A model generated the notes under the pieces. That model was not told the DNA's origin. It did not search any database and worked only from the letters and a program-made list of their open reading frames with translations. From Microbacterium sp. 18062 (GTDB taxonomy: Bacteria; Actinomycetota; Actinomycetes; Actinomycetales; Microbacteriaceae): a stretch of 33,012 nt of DNA. Shown piece by piece: positions 7,657 through 17,936 of the stretch. The first letter of the stretch is position 1. Each line of letters begins with the position of its first letter. The position numbers and the translations under genes were made by a program. Location: positions 1-33,012 of the forward strand of contig NZ_CACSKB010000042.1 of the NCBI RefSeq assembly GCF_902706225.1, read 5' to 3'.

Positions 7657-10557
7657 ATGTCCACGCTCCTGTACTCGCTCGGCCGCTGGTCGTTCCGTCA
7701 TCCGTGGCGCGTGCTCGTCGGCTGGGTGGTGGTGCTGGTGCTGGCCGGCGGCGCGATGGCGGTGCTCAGCGAGGGCACCGACGACAGCTTCTCGATCCCG
7801 GGCACCGAGTCGCAGGCCGGGCTCGAGCAGCTGAACCGCACTTTCCCCCAGGTCAGCGGCACCAATGCGCAGTTCATCGTCGTCGCGGCCCCCGGCGAGT
7901 CCGTCACCGCCGAGGTCTACCGCACGGCCGTCGACGAGACGATCACGCACATCGAGGGCCTCGACGGCGTGCTCGCGGTCACCGATCCCTACGGCGACAC
8001 CGTGCAGGGCAGCATCTCCGACGACGCGGCCGCCGCCATCGTGCGTCTGCAGTTCGACGGCCAGGCCACGGACGTGCCCGAGGAGACGCGCACAGATCTC
8101 GAGGAGACGGTCGCCGGGCTCGAGCCGCTGCTGCCCGAGGGAGCGCAGGTGCAGCTCGGCGGCGACCTGTTCGCGGTGTCGCTTCCCGGTGTGACGATCA
8201 CCGAGCTGCTGGGCCTCGTGATCGCCCTGCTCGTGCTCATCGTCACGTTCCGGTCGTTCGTGGTCGCGGGGCTCCCCCTGCTCACCGCCGTCCTCGGGGT
8301 CGGCCTGTCGATGGCGCTGATCTTCGTCGCCACCGCCTTCGCGACGATCTCCTCGACCACCCCGCTCCTCGCGCTCATGCTCGGGCTCGCCGTCGGCATC
8401 GACTACTCGCTCTTCATCATCTCGAGACACCAGGATCAGACCCGGGCCGGCGTCGATCCGGAGGAGTCCGCCGCCCGGGCGACCGGCACGGCCGGCTCAG
8501 CCGTGGTCTTCGCCGGCATCACCGTGCTGATCGCGCTCATCGGCCTCGGGTTCGCCGGCATCCCCTTCCTCACGACGATGGGCGTCGCCGCGGCGGTCGC
8601 CGTGGCGATCGCCGTCGCCGTCGCCGTGACCCTCACCCCGGCGCTGCTCGGGTTCGTGGGGGGCCGTGTGCTCGGATGGCGGCGGCGCCCGTCCGCCCGC
8701 GGCGGCACAGCTGCGGGCATCCCGAACACCGCGGACGCCACCGCGCCGGGCGACGCCCGTGCGGCTGCGGGCGCCGCGCCCGCGCGCCGAGGCTTCGCCG
8801 CGCGATGGGTCGGCCTCGTGACGCGGCATCCGGTGGTCACGACGGTCGCGGTCGTCGTCGCCCTCGGGGTCACCGCCATCCCGGCCGCGAGCCTCGCCCT
8901 CGCCCTGCCGAACGCCGGCCAGCTGCCGCAGGACGATCCCGCCCGCGTCTCCTACGACCTCACCGAGGAGCACTTCGGGCCGGGCGCCAACGGGCCGCTG
9001 ATCATGACCGGCACGATCGTGACCTCGAACGACCCGGTGACGCTCATGGACGACCTCGGCGACGAGATCGCCCGGATCCCCGGCGTGAAGGAGGTCGCCC
9101 TCGCCACCCCGAACGAGACCGCCGACACCGGGATCGTGCAGATCGTGCCCGAGACGGCGCCCGACGACCCCGCCACCGCGGAGCTCGTGCGGGAGCTGCG
9201 CGCGCAGCACGACCGCCTCCTCGAGGAGTACGGCGTCGACCTGCAGGTGACCGGCTTCACCGCGGTCGCCATCGACATCTCCGACCGCCTCGGCGCCGCG
9301 CTCCTCCCGTTCGGCGTGTTCGTCGTCGGGCTCTCGCTCGTCCTGCTCATGATCGTGTTCCGCTCCGTCTGGGTGCCGATCAAGGCGGCGCTCGGCTACC
9401 TGCTCTCGGTCGCGGCCTCCTTCGGCATCGTCGCCGCGGTGTTCGAATGGGGGTGGTTCGCCGACCTCCTGCACGTCGCCAAGGTCGGACCGGTGATCAG
9501 CTTCATGCCGATCGTGCTCATGGGCGTGCTCTTCGGCCTCGCGATGGACTACGAGGTGTTCCTCGTCTCGCGCATGCGCGAGGACTTCGTGCACGCGCGC
9601 CGTGCCGCCGGCGGGCGGTCCACGCGCCGCATGGCGATCGACACCGTGCGCAGCGGCTTCACCGCCTCGGCGCGCGTGGTCACCGCCGCGGCCGTGATCA
9701 TGTTCGCCGTGTTCGCCGCGTTCGTGCCCGAGGGCGACTCGAGCTTGAAGCCCATCGCCCTCGGGCTCGCCGCGGGCATCGTCATCGACGCGTTCCTGGT
9801 GCGGATGACACTGACCCCCGCCGTCATGGCGCTGCTCGGCGAGCGTGCCTGGTGGATGCCGCGCCGGCTCGACCGGCTTCTGCCCCACTTCGACATCGAG
9901 GGGGAGGCGGTCGAGCGCGAGCTCGCGCTCGAGGGATGGCCGGAACGTCCCGCCGCGATCACCGCGGAGGACGTCACCGTCCGCGCGTGGGACGGGCGGA
10001 CGGGCACGGTGACGCTCCTCGACGGAGCGACGTTCCGCCTCGAGCACGGGCACTGCCTCGTCGTCACCGGCCCCCGCGCCGCGCGCCGCGCGCTGACGCT
10101 CGCCGTGGCGGGTCGCGTCGACCCGGACGCGGGGCTGCTCCGTGTCGCCGGGCATCTCCTCCCCGGCCGGGCCGCGTGGGTGCGCGCCCACGTCGGCGTC
10201 GCCCTGCTGGCCGGCGCGACGTCGCCCGCCGACGAGGTGCGCCGCGCCCTGGACGGCGACACGCGCATCGTCGTCATCGACGGGCTGGACCTGCTCGAGG
10301 GCGACGCCCGCGCCGAGGTCGCCGCGCTGCTGCGCGATGCCGCCGTGCCGCTCCGCGAACGCGCGGGGGACGCCGCATCACCGCTCACGATCGTCGCCGG
10401 CGCCGCAGACGCCGCTCGGGCGGAGTCGGTGCTCACCGCCGCGCTCCGCCCGCACATCACGACGATCGTCGTCGATTCCGGCGGCGCCGCCGAGCCATCC
10501 CCATCCGATCCCGCGAAGCCCGCGTCCGCTCCCCCTCTGACGGAGGTACCCGCATGA
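7657..10557 (+). CDS. MMPL/RND transporter with C-terminal degenerate ABC-ATPase-like domain
   Basis: A 966-residue membrane exporter of the MMPL family. TM1 is near residues 18-36. Two porter repeats follow, each with a TM bundle: the first carries GLAVGIDYSLFIISR (243-257), the second GLAMDYEVFLVSR (627-639). The Asp-Tyr pairs (D249/Y250 and D631/Y632) are the proton-relay residues of the family. A low-complexity linker lies at 345-378. Residues about 768-940 resemble an ABC nucleotide-binding domain in layout but lack Walker A: VVTGPRAARRALTLAVAG sits where GxxGxGK[ST] is expected. VVIDGLDLLEG (872-882) replaces Walker B. The ATG at 7657 has CGGAG upstream; frames open further upstream run into the operator. 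It is ATGA-coupled to the YhgE gene. Confidence 0.93.
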   Translation: MSTLLYSLGRWSFRHPWRVLVGWVVVLVLAGGAMAVLSEGTDDSFSIPGTESQAGLEQLNRTFPQVSGTNAQFIVVAAPGESVTAEVYRTAVDETITHIEGLDGVLAVTDPYGDTVQGSISDDAAAAIVRLQFDGQATDVPEETRTDLEETVAGLEPLLPEGAQVQLGGDLFAVSLPGVTITELLGLVIALLVLIVTFRSFVVAGLPLLTAVLGVGLSMALIFVATAFATISSTTPLLALMLGLAVGIDYSLFIISRHQDQTRAGVDPEESAARATGTAGSAVVFAGITVLIALIGLGFAGIPFLTTMGVAAAVAVAIAVAVAVTLTPALLGFVGGRVLGWRRRPSARGGTAAGIPNTADATAPGDARAAAGAAPARRGFAARWVGLVTRHPVVTTVAVVVALGVTAIPAASLALALPNAGQLPQDDPARVSYDLTEEHFGPGANGPLIMTGTIVTSNDPVTLMDDLGDEIARIPGVKEVALATPNETADTGIVQIVPETAPDDPATAELVRELRAQHDRLLEEYGVDLQVTGFTAVAIDISDRLGAALLPFGVFVVGLSLVLLMIVFRSVWVPIKAALGYLLSVAASFGIVAAVFEWGWFADLLHVAKVGPVISFMPIVLMGVLFGLAMDYEVFLVSRMREDFVHARRAAGGRSTRRMAIDTVRSGFTASARVVTAAAVIMFAVFAAFVPEGDSSLKPIALGLAAGIVIDAFLVRMTLTPAVMALLGERAWWMPRRLDRLLPHFDIEGEAVERELALEGWPERPAAITAEDVTVRAWDGRTGTVTLLDGATFRLEHGHCLVVTGPRAARRALTLAVAGRVDPDAGLLRVAGHLLPGRAAWVRAHVGVALLAGATSPADEVRRALDGDTRIVVIDGLDLLEGDARAEVAALLRDAAVPLRERAGDAASPLTIVAGAADAARAESVLTAALRPHITTIVVDSGGAAEPSPSDPAKPASAPPLTEVPA

Positions 10558-12773
10558 CCCTCCCCGTGGAACGCTCCCGCACGCGCCGGCCGATCACCTG
10601 GGCCACGATCGTGGGCGTGCTGCTGCTGCCCGTCGTCATCGGCGGCATCCTGGTGGCCGCGCTCTACAACCCCACCGAGCGCCTCGACAACATGAGCGCC
10701 GCGATCGTGAACGACGACGAGCCCGTCGAGATCGAGGGGCAGCTCGCCCCGCTCGGGCGGCAGCTCGCCGGGGGCCTCGTCGCCGGTTCCGACGCGCTCG
10801 ACAGCAACGTCTCCTGGACCATCTCGAACGACGAGGATGCGGCCGCCGGGCTCGCCGACGGCACCTACACCGCGATCGTCACCATCCCGGAGAACTTCTC
10901 CGCCGCGGCGACCTCGACCGCCCCGGGCGCCGTGCCCGAGCAGGCGACGATCGAGGTGCAGACCGCGCCGAACGGGCGCATCGTGGACGAGGCGATCACC
11001 GCGCAGATCGCCCAGACCGCCGCATCCGTCTTCGGGGCGGAGGTCTCGAAGACCTACCTCACGAACGTGCTGCTCGGCGTCACGACCCTGCACGATCAGC
11101 TGGGCGAGGCAGCCTCCGGGGCGGACGAGCTCGCGACCGGCGCCGGCCAGGCCGCCGATGGAGCGACGCAGCTCGCCGACGGTGCGGGGCAGCTCGCCGA
11201 CGGAGCCGGGCAGCTCGCCACCGGTGCGAGCAGCCTCGCCGGCGGTGCGGGGCAGCTGTCCGGCGGCGTCGGACAGCTCTCCTCCGGCGCGACGCAGCTC
11301 GCGACGGGGGCGGCGGAGCTCTCCGGCGGTGCGGCGTCGCTGGCGCAGGGAACGGCGGATGCGGCGACCGGGCTCAACGCCTGGGCCGACGGAGGAGACC
11401 AGCTGGCGGCGGGCAACCGGCGGATCAGCGACGCGCTCGGCCAGGTCGCCGCGCAGATCCCGTCCGATCTGCCGCAGGTTCCGCAGGCCGTGATCGACGC
11501 CGCGAACCAGGTCGCGGCGAACGGAACCGCGATCAACCAGCAGCTGACGGAGGCGGCGGACCGACTCACCGCCCTCGCCGCGCAGTGCGACCCGTCGGTC
11601 ACGCCCGACCTGTGCGCGGGTCTCGACCAGGCGGCGCAGAGCGCCCAGGACGCCCTGCCGACGGCGACCGGCATCGTCGACCAGGCGGGCGAGATCGCGA
11701 CCGGCCTCGAGGGCATCAACCAGCTGCCGGCCCTGGGCACGGCGCTCTCGACACTGGCGGACCAGTCCGCGCAGGTGTCGACGGGCTTGGAGGGGCTCAC
11801 TGCGAGCGCGCAGGAGGCCGCGGGCGGCGTGCAGGCGCTGAGCGACGGAGCCGCGCAGCTGAGCGCCGGGGCATCCGGGCTACAGAGCGGAGCCACGACC
11901 CTGGCCGCGGGCGCGTCGACCGCCGCGTCCGGCGCATCCGCGCTGCGCAGCGGCGCCGTGCAGCTGTCTGGCGGGGCGAGCGCCCTCGCCGAGGGCGCCG
12001 GCGAGGCGGCCTCGGGCGCGGGCGAGCTCGCGACCGGCATCACACAGCTCGCCGACGGCATCCGCACGCTCGCCGACGGTCTCGGCGCAGCGGTCGCGGA
12101 GATCCCCGCCTACACCGACGACGAGGCGCAGGAGCTGGCGACGGTCGTCGCCGACCCCGTCTCGGCCGAGGGCCTGGGCACGAATCTCTTCGGCGTCTCG
12201 GCCGTCCCCCTGCTCTCGGTGCTCGTGCTCTGGTTCGGCGGGCTCGGGTCGTTCGTCGTGCTGCAGGCGGTCTCCGCGCGAGCGCTGTCCAGCCGCAAGG
12301 CATCCGTCCTCCTCGCACTGGGCGGATTCGCCCCGGCCGCCGTCATCGGCGCCGTGCAGGGTGCGCTGGTCGCGGTCGTGGTGCAGGTCGCCGCATCCTA
12401 CGACTGGGCCGAGTGGTCGCTCTTCGCCGCGCTCTGCGTCACCGCGGGCATCGCGTTCGCGGCGGTGAACCAGGCGCTCGTCGCCCTGTTCGGCGGCGCC
12501 GGCCGGTGGATCGCCGCCGTCGTCGGCGCGCTGACGCTCGCGACCGGCGTGGTCTCGACCGTGCCGGGCGTGCTCACGGCGGTTGCGGGGCTGCTGCCCG
12601 CCTTCCCCGCCTACGCGGCGATGCTCGGGGCCCTCACCCCGGCCGGCGGCGTCGGTGCGGGCCTGGTCGGCATGCTGATCTGGGCGGCGCTCGCCCTGGT
12701 GGCGACGACGATCGTGGTAGCCCAGCGCCGCAAGGTCTCCGCCCGCGCGCTGCTCACCGCATCCGCCCTCTGA
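10554..12773 (+). CDS. YhgE/Pip-type membrane protein with heptad-repeat ectodomain
   Basis: A 739-residue protein of the YhgE/Pip (phage infection protein-like) family, related to ABC-2 membrane subunits. TM1 is at 17-37. A conserved Pip domain follows (NPTERLDNMSAAIVNDDEP, residues 39-57, then a segment with YTAIVTIPENFS). A long extracytoplasmic region comes next with two blocks of glycine-led heptads, 14 copies at 189-286 (type GAxQLAxG) and 12 at 425-508. About five or six C-terminal TMs occupy 545-725. The heptads predict an extended helical stalk. The start codon overlaps the MMPL stop (ATGA) with GGAGG 8 bases upstream. The partner relationship suggests a joint export or envelope-assembly complex; the substrate is unknown. 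Confidence 0.9.
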   Translation: MTLPVERSRTRRPITWATIVGVLLLPVVIGGILVAALYNPTERLDNMSAAIVNDDEPVEIEGQLAPLGRQLAGGLVAGSDALDSNVSWTISNDEDAAAGLADGTYTAIVTIPENFSAAATSTAPGAVPEQATIEVQTAPNGRIVDEAITAQIAQTAASVFGAEVSKTYLTNVLLGVTTLHDQLGEAASGADELATGAGQAADGATQLADGAGQLADGAGQLATGASSLAGGAGQLSGGVGQLSSGATQLATGAAELSGGAASLAQGTADAATGLNAWADGGDQLAAGNRRISDALGQVAAQIPSDLPQVPQAVIDAANQVAANGTAINQQLTEAADRLTALAAQCDPSVTPDLCAGLDQAAQSAQDALPTATGIVDQAGEIATGLEGINQLPALGTALSTLADQSAQVSTGLEGLTASAQEAAGGVQALSDGAAQLSAGASGLQSGATTLAAGASTAASGASALRSGAVQLSGGASALAEGAGEAASGAGELATGITQLADGIRTLADGLGAAVAEIPAYTDDEAQELATVVADPVSAEGLGTNLFGVSAVPLLSVLVLWFGGLGSFVVLQAVSARALSSRKASVLLALGGFAPAAVIGAVQGALVAVVVQVAASYDWAEWSLFAALCVTAGIAFAAVNQALVALFGGAGRWIAAVVGALTLATGVVSTVPGVLTAVAGLLPAFPAYAAMLGALTPAGGVGAGLVGMLIWAALALVATTIVVAQRRKVSARALLTASAL
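11118..11411 (+). repeat. First heptad array in YhgE gene (14 x 21 bp)
   Basis: Fourteen consecutive 7-residue units begin with Gly, typically G-A-x-Q-L-A/S-x, encoded by degenerate 21-bp repeats. The array is in frame and uninterrupted. Such arrays can recombine and vary in copy number. Confidence 0.8.
11826..12077 (+). repeat. Second heptad array in YhgE gene (12 x 21 bp)
   Basis: Twelve consecutive Gly-led heptads (for example GAAQLSA, GASALRS, GAGELAT) are separated from the first array by a non-repetitive region that contains two cysteines (CDPSVTPDLC). Confidence 0.75.
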
Positions 12774-12793
12774 CCAGGCGCGTGTCTCCGTGT

Positions 12794-12849
12794 CCGCTGC
12801 GTGTGTCACTGACCGCTGCGTGTCTCACTGACCGCTGCGTGTCTCACTT
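12794..12849 (+). repeat. Tandem 19-bp repeats (about three copies)
   Basis: CCGCTGCGTGTsTCACTGA occurs at 12794-12812 (one base change) and 12813-12831. A third copy at 12832-12849 leads directly into the left arm of a long hairpin. The unit CGTGTCTCACT is thus shared by the repeats and the hairpin stem. Confidence 0.85.
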
Positions 12850-12891
12850 GTGCAGGTGTTTTGCCCCCAGAGGCTGCATAAGTGAGACACG
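12838..12891. terminator. Long 17-bp hairpin, terminator or REP-like element
   Basis: CGTGTCTCACTT-g-TGCAG, an 18-base loop, then CTGCA-t-AAGTGAGACACG give 12 + 5 bp around one mismatch. It lies between convergent yhgE and ccsB. It may terminate both, but the near-perfect arms and the attached tandem copies are more typical of a dispersed palindromic repeat. Confidence 0.6.
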
Positions 12892-12943
12892 GATGCGGGG
12901 ACGCTCGAGTCCCAGGGCGTGCGGCAACGAGCGGAAGTGCCTC

Positions 12944-12979
12944 AGCCGGTCAGTCCGCGCCCGACCGGCTCTGCCGGTC
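12944..12979 (-). terminator. Competing hairpins downstream of ccsB
   Basis: GACCGGC-TCT-GCCGGTC (12963-12979) is a perfect 7-bp hairpin. Its left arm can instead pair with AGCCGGTC at 12944-12951, so two mutually exclusive stems exist. Likely 3'-end structure of the cytochrome c operon. Confidence 0.4.
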
Positions 12980-13038
12980 ACCTCAGCCAGCCCGGCCGAC
13001 TCAGCCAGCCCCAGGCAGCTCAACCAGCCCAGTCCAGC

Positions 13039-13061
13039 CCACGCCACGCCACGCCACGCCA
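13039..13061. repeat. CCACG pentanucleotide repeat
   Basis: About 4.6 uninterrupted copies of CCACG lie 6 bases past the ccsB stop. They follow a 60-base tract of degenerate CAGCC-rich sequence with no ORF. A simple-sequence tract prone to slippage. Confidence 0.75.
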
Positions 13062-13067
13062 ACCAGA

Positions 13068-14084
13068 TCAGGTCAGGCCGCTGTAGACGTGCAGGCCCTT
13101 GAAGAACATGTTCACGATCGTGAAGTTGAACATCACCGCGGTGAAGCCGATGATCGACAGCCACGCCGAGCGGGTGCCACGCCATCCGCGGGTCGCCCGC
13201 GCGTGGATGTACCCGGCGTAGAGCACCCAGATCACGAAGGTCCACACCTCCTTCGTGTCGAAGCCCCAGTAGCGGCCCCACGCGTCGTTTGCCCAGATGG
13301 ACCCCGCGATGAGGGTGAACGTCCAGAAGATGAAACCGATGATCGCGAAGCGGTAGGCGAGCGACTCGAGGTTGTCGGCGCTCGGCACGAGCCGCAGGAA
13401 CCCCGGCCCCGTCCTCAGGCCCACCTCGGCGGCTGCGGCCTTGCGCTCCCGCCTCGCCTGGAGCAGCTGCAGCACCGACAGGGCGAACGCGAGCGCGAAC
13501 AGCGCCGTCGCGAGCGACGCGACGAAGACGTGGATGACGAGCCAGATGCTCTTCAGCGGGTCCGACAGCGGCGAGACGTCGACGTGGAAGAGCGTGGCCC
13601 CGCCCATCAGCACCGCGACGAGGCCGGTGATGAACGCGCCGAGGAACCGCAGGTCGTAGCGGAACAGCACCCCGAGGTAGACCGCGACGATCAGCAGCGT
13701 GCCCGTCATCGCGAACTCGTACATGTTCGACCACGGCACGCGCTCGGCGGCGATGCCCCGCGTCACCGTCGCGCCGAGGTGGAAGAGGAACCCTAGCCAG
13801 GTGAGCGAGGTGCCGATCCTCGCCCAGAGCGGCCGCGCGCGGTCGCGGCCCCGTGCGGAGAGGGATGCGGCGGCCGCGTCCTCGCTCGCCCGCACCTGCG
13901 CGATCGTCTCGCCGCGGGCGCCGACGAGCTCGCGCTCGCGCACCACGGCGTCCTGGGCGTCCGCCGCCTGCGCGGAGCGCCGGGCGAGGTCGATCGCGTA
14001 GGCCACGAACGCGATCGCGTAGATCGCGATGGCCGTCCAGACCAGCAGCAGCGAGACGTCGTCGAGCGAGAGCTGTTCGGTCAT
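13068..14084 (-). CDS. ccsB: Cytochrome c maturation protein CcsB (CcsA/ResC type)
   Basis: The heme-handling membrane subunit of System II cytochrome c synthase. The 338-residue protein has about eight TM helices and the tryptophan-rich heme-binding signature WGRYWGFDTKEVW. Conserved histidines occur in FLFHLGATVTRG, WLVIHVFVASL and YIHARATRG. A charged cytosolic loop (about residues 35-85) follows TM1. It starts 4 bases after the resB stop and is last in the operon phosphatase-resA-ccdA-resB-ccsB. With ResB it delivers heme to CxxCH motifs of apocytochromes outside the membrane. Confidence 0.95.
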   Translation of the reverse strand: MTEQLSLDDVSLLLVWTAIAIYAIAFVAYAIDLARRSAQAADAQDAVVRERELVGARGETIAQVRASEDAAAASLSARGRDRARPLWARIGTSLTWLGFLFHLGATVTRGIAAERVPWSNMYEFAMTGTLLIVAVYLGVLFRYDLRFLGAFITGLVAVLMGGATLFHVDVSPLSDPLKSIWLVIHVFVASLATALFALAFALSVLQLLQARRERKAAAAEVGLRTGPGFLRLVPSADNLESLAYRFAIIGFIFWTFTLIAGSIWANDAWGRYWGFDTKEVWTFVIWVLYAGYIHARATRGWRGTRSAWLSIIGFTAVMFNFTIVNMFFKGLHVYSGLT

Positions 14085-14088
14085 GGCG

Positions 14089-15955
<1,867 letters not shown>

Positions 15956-15975
<20 letters not shown>

Positions 15976-16696
15976 TGACGAACACCCCCTGGAGGTGGGA
16001 CATGAGGGCTCCCCAGACGCCCGTGACCATGAGCAGGCCCAGGGCGATCAGCAGGACCCCGCCGAGGATGTTCACGGCACGGATGTGGCGGCGCAGGAAC
16101 GCGACCGAGCGGGACGCCCAGCCGAAGCCCGCGGCCAGCAGCAGGAACGGGATGCCGAGGCCCAGCGAGTAGGCGAGGCCGAGCACCGCGGCGCGACCCG
16201 GGTCGCCGAGGTTCCACGACACGGCGATGATGGCGCCGAGGGTCGGGCCGATGCACGGCGCCCACCCGATGCCGAGCGCGAGGCCGAGCAGCGGCGCCCC
16301 GGCGAGGCCGACCCGGCTGCGGACGGCGGGTTTGAGCGTCCGCTGCGCGAACCCGAACAGCCCCACGAACACGAGGCCGAGGAGGATCACGACGACGCCG
16401 AGGAGACGCGTGATGACGTCGGCGTACTCGAGGAAGAACCGGCCGAGCGTGCCGCCGAGGACGACCACGGTCATGAAGACGACCGTGAAGCCCGCGATGA
16501 ACAGCAGCACGCCGAGCATCAGCCGGCCGCGACCGTTGTCCCGGCCCTTGCCGGTGCCCTCGACCTGCCCGCCCAGGAAACCCAGGTAGCCGGGCACGAG
16601 CGGCAGCACGCACGGCGAGAGGAACGACACGAGTCCGGCGGCGAGGGCGAGCGGGACCGCCAGCCAGAGCGCTCCTTCCGCGACGATGCCGCTCAC
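15956..16696 (-). CDS. ccdA: Thiol-disulfide membrane carrier CcdA
   Basis: A 246-residue, six-TM member of the DsbD/CcdA family. It carries reducing equivalents from cytosolic thioredoxin across the membrane to ResA. The redox pair is C29 in FLSPCVLPLVPGYLGF and C148 in GWAPCIGPTLGA. Its GTG start overlaps the resA stop as GTGA (16693-16696), and its end overlaps resB by 20 bases. Confidence 0.96.
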
Positions 16697-17304
16697 GAGG
16701 TCTCGGCGAGCGCGTCGCGGACGAGGGTCGTCAGGATGCTGGGTGCCGACAGCTCGCCGACGATGCGGGCGGCGACACGGCCCTCGGCGTCGAGCACGAG
16801 GGTCGTGGGGGTCGCGCTCAGCGGCGTCGCGTCGACGAAGGCGAGCTTCAGCTCGCGGTCGTCGACCGCGAGCATGCTCGGATAGCTGACCCCGTTGTCC
16901 CGCGCGAAGGCCAGGGCGGTCGCCGCCTGGTCGTAGGTGTTGAGGCCGAGGAAGGTGACCGCCTCGTCGGCGACCGCCTGGTACGCCTCTTCCAGCCGCG
17001 GCGCCTCGACGATGCACGGCCCGCAGGCGGCGTACCAGAAGTTGACGACGACGACGTCGCCGGCCACGTCCTCGCTCGTGATGGTCTCGCCCGTGTCGGT
17101 GACGCCCGAGAAGACGACCGGATCGGTGCGCTCGGACTCGGGGATCTCGACGACCTGGAACCCGTCGGCGCCGATGTACCCCTTGTTCGATCCCTCGCGG
17201 TACTGGTCGGCGAGCGTGTCGTTCGTGCACGCGGCGAGCCCCGCGGCGAGGATCCCCACGAGAGCGACGGATGCGGCGCGCCCGAGGCGCTTCCGGATGC
17301 TCAT
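16693..17304 (-). CDS. resA: ResA/TlpA-like thioredoxin lipoprotein
   Basis: A membrane-anchored thiol-disulfide oxidoreductase that keeps apocytochrome CxxCH cysteines reduced. The 203-residue protein has a lipoprotein signal peptide ending in LAAC (C26) and a thioredoxin fold with WYAACGPC (C94, C97). The cis-Pro loop is in SATPTTLVLD. It is reduced by CcdA, encoded next. Its ATG overlaps the phosphatase stop as ATGA, with TAGGAG upstream. The name resA reflects context; the TlpA-like family is certain, the exact orthology less so. Confidence 0.93.
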   Translation of the reverse strand: MSIRKRLGRAASVALVGILAAGLAACTNDTLADQYREGSNKGYIGADGFQVVEIPESERTDPVVFSGVTDTGETITSEDVAGDVVVVNFWYAACGPCIVEAPRLEEAYQAVADEAVTFLGLNTYDQAATALAFARDNGVSYPSMLAVDDRELKLAFVDATPLSATPTTLVLDAEGRVAARIVGELSAPSILTTLVRDALAETS

Positions 17305-17930
17305 ACTGCTCCTACGTCGATGCTGCCCGCGGCGGTCGCGGGTTCCGCGTAGCCGACCTCGCGCCAGGCGCCGGGACCGCCCGCGAAGGTGGTGACGCTC
17401 GAGAGGGCGCAGCGGCGCCTGCGCGGGTCGTGCCGGAGGGGCTCCCCCGCGACGGCGAGGTGGGTGACCCAGATCGGCAGCTGGTGGCTGACGATCACGA
17501 CGTCGCCCGCGGGCACGGCGTCCCAGGCGCGGCCCATGGCGCGCTGCATCCGCTCGACGACCTGCGCGTAGGGCTCGCCCCAGCTCGGCACCTCGGGACG
17601 GGCGAGGTGTCGCCAGTTCAGCGGGTTCATCAGCGCGCGCTTCATCCGCCGCCCCTCGAAGACGTTCGTCGGCTCGATGACGTCCTCGGTGACGACCGGC
17701 TCGAGGCCGAAGATCTCGGTGAACGGCTCGGCCGACTCGCGTGCACGCTGGAGGGGCGAGCAGACCAGCGCCGTCACGGGGCGCTCAAGACCGTGCACGT
17801 ATTCCGCGGCCTGTCGCGTCATGAGACGGCCGGCGACGCTCAACCGGAAGTTCGGCAGACGCCCGTAGAGCACGCGGGAGGGGTTGTGGACCTCCCCATG
17901 GCGCACGAGATGAAGGCGGTCGGCGGGCAC
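17301..17930 (-). CDS. Histidine phosphatase family protein
   Basis: A 209-residue phosphoglycerate-mutase-like phosphatase with the catalytic LVRHGE (residues 8-13), the second arginine region SPLQRARESA, the acid segment and the second histidine in VIVSHQLPIWV. The substrate is unknown; it is unlikely to be a glycolytic mutase. It leads the cytochrome c maturation operon and overlaps resA by 4 bases. From memory, the same order (phosphatase, thioredoxin, ccdA, resB, ccsA) occurs at M. tuberculosis Rv0525-Rv0529. The start is GTG, 6 bases after a TAGACT -10, so the operon mRNA is probably leaderless. Confidence 0.92.
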   Translation of the reverse strand: MPADRLHLVRHGEVHNPSRVLYGRLPNFRLSVAGRLMTRQAAEYVHGLERPVTALVCSPLQRARESAEPFTEIFGLEPVVTEDVIEPTNVFEGRRMKRALMNPLNWRHLARPEVPSWGEPYAQVVERMQRAMGRAWDAVPAGDVVIVSHQLPIWVTHLAVAGEPLRHDPRRRRCALSSVTTFAGGPGAWREVGYAEPATAAGSIDVGAV

Positions 17931-17936
17931 TCGCCA

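Noticed and set aside
7365..10553. Long plus-strand frame upstream of and joined to the YhgE frame (over 1,000 extra codons)
   Set aside because: This is the +1 shadow of the MMPL gene, with Arg/Pro/Ala-rich nonsense sequence. The YhgE start is fixed by GGAGG and the ATGA overlap.
10554..12773. Phage receptor role implied by the Pip family name
   Set aside because: The name comes from a lactococcal homologue; nothing in this sequence or context supports phage binding.
12794..12849. Tandem repeats as a CRISPR or iteron array
   Set aside because: The copies are contiguous without spacers, and no replication or cas gene is nearby.
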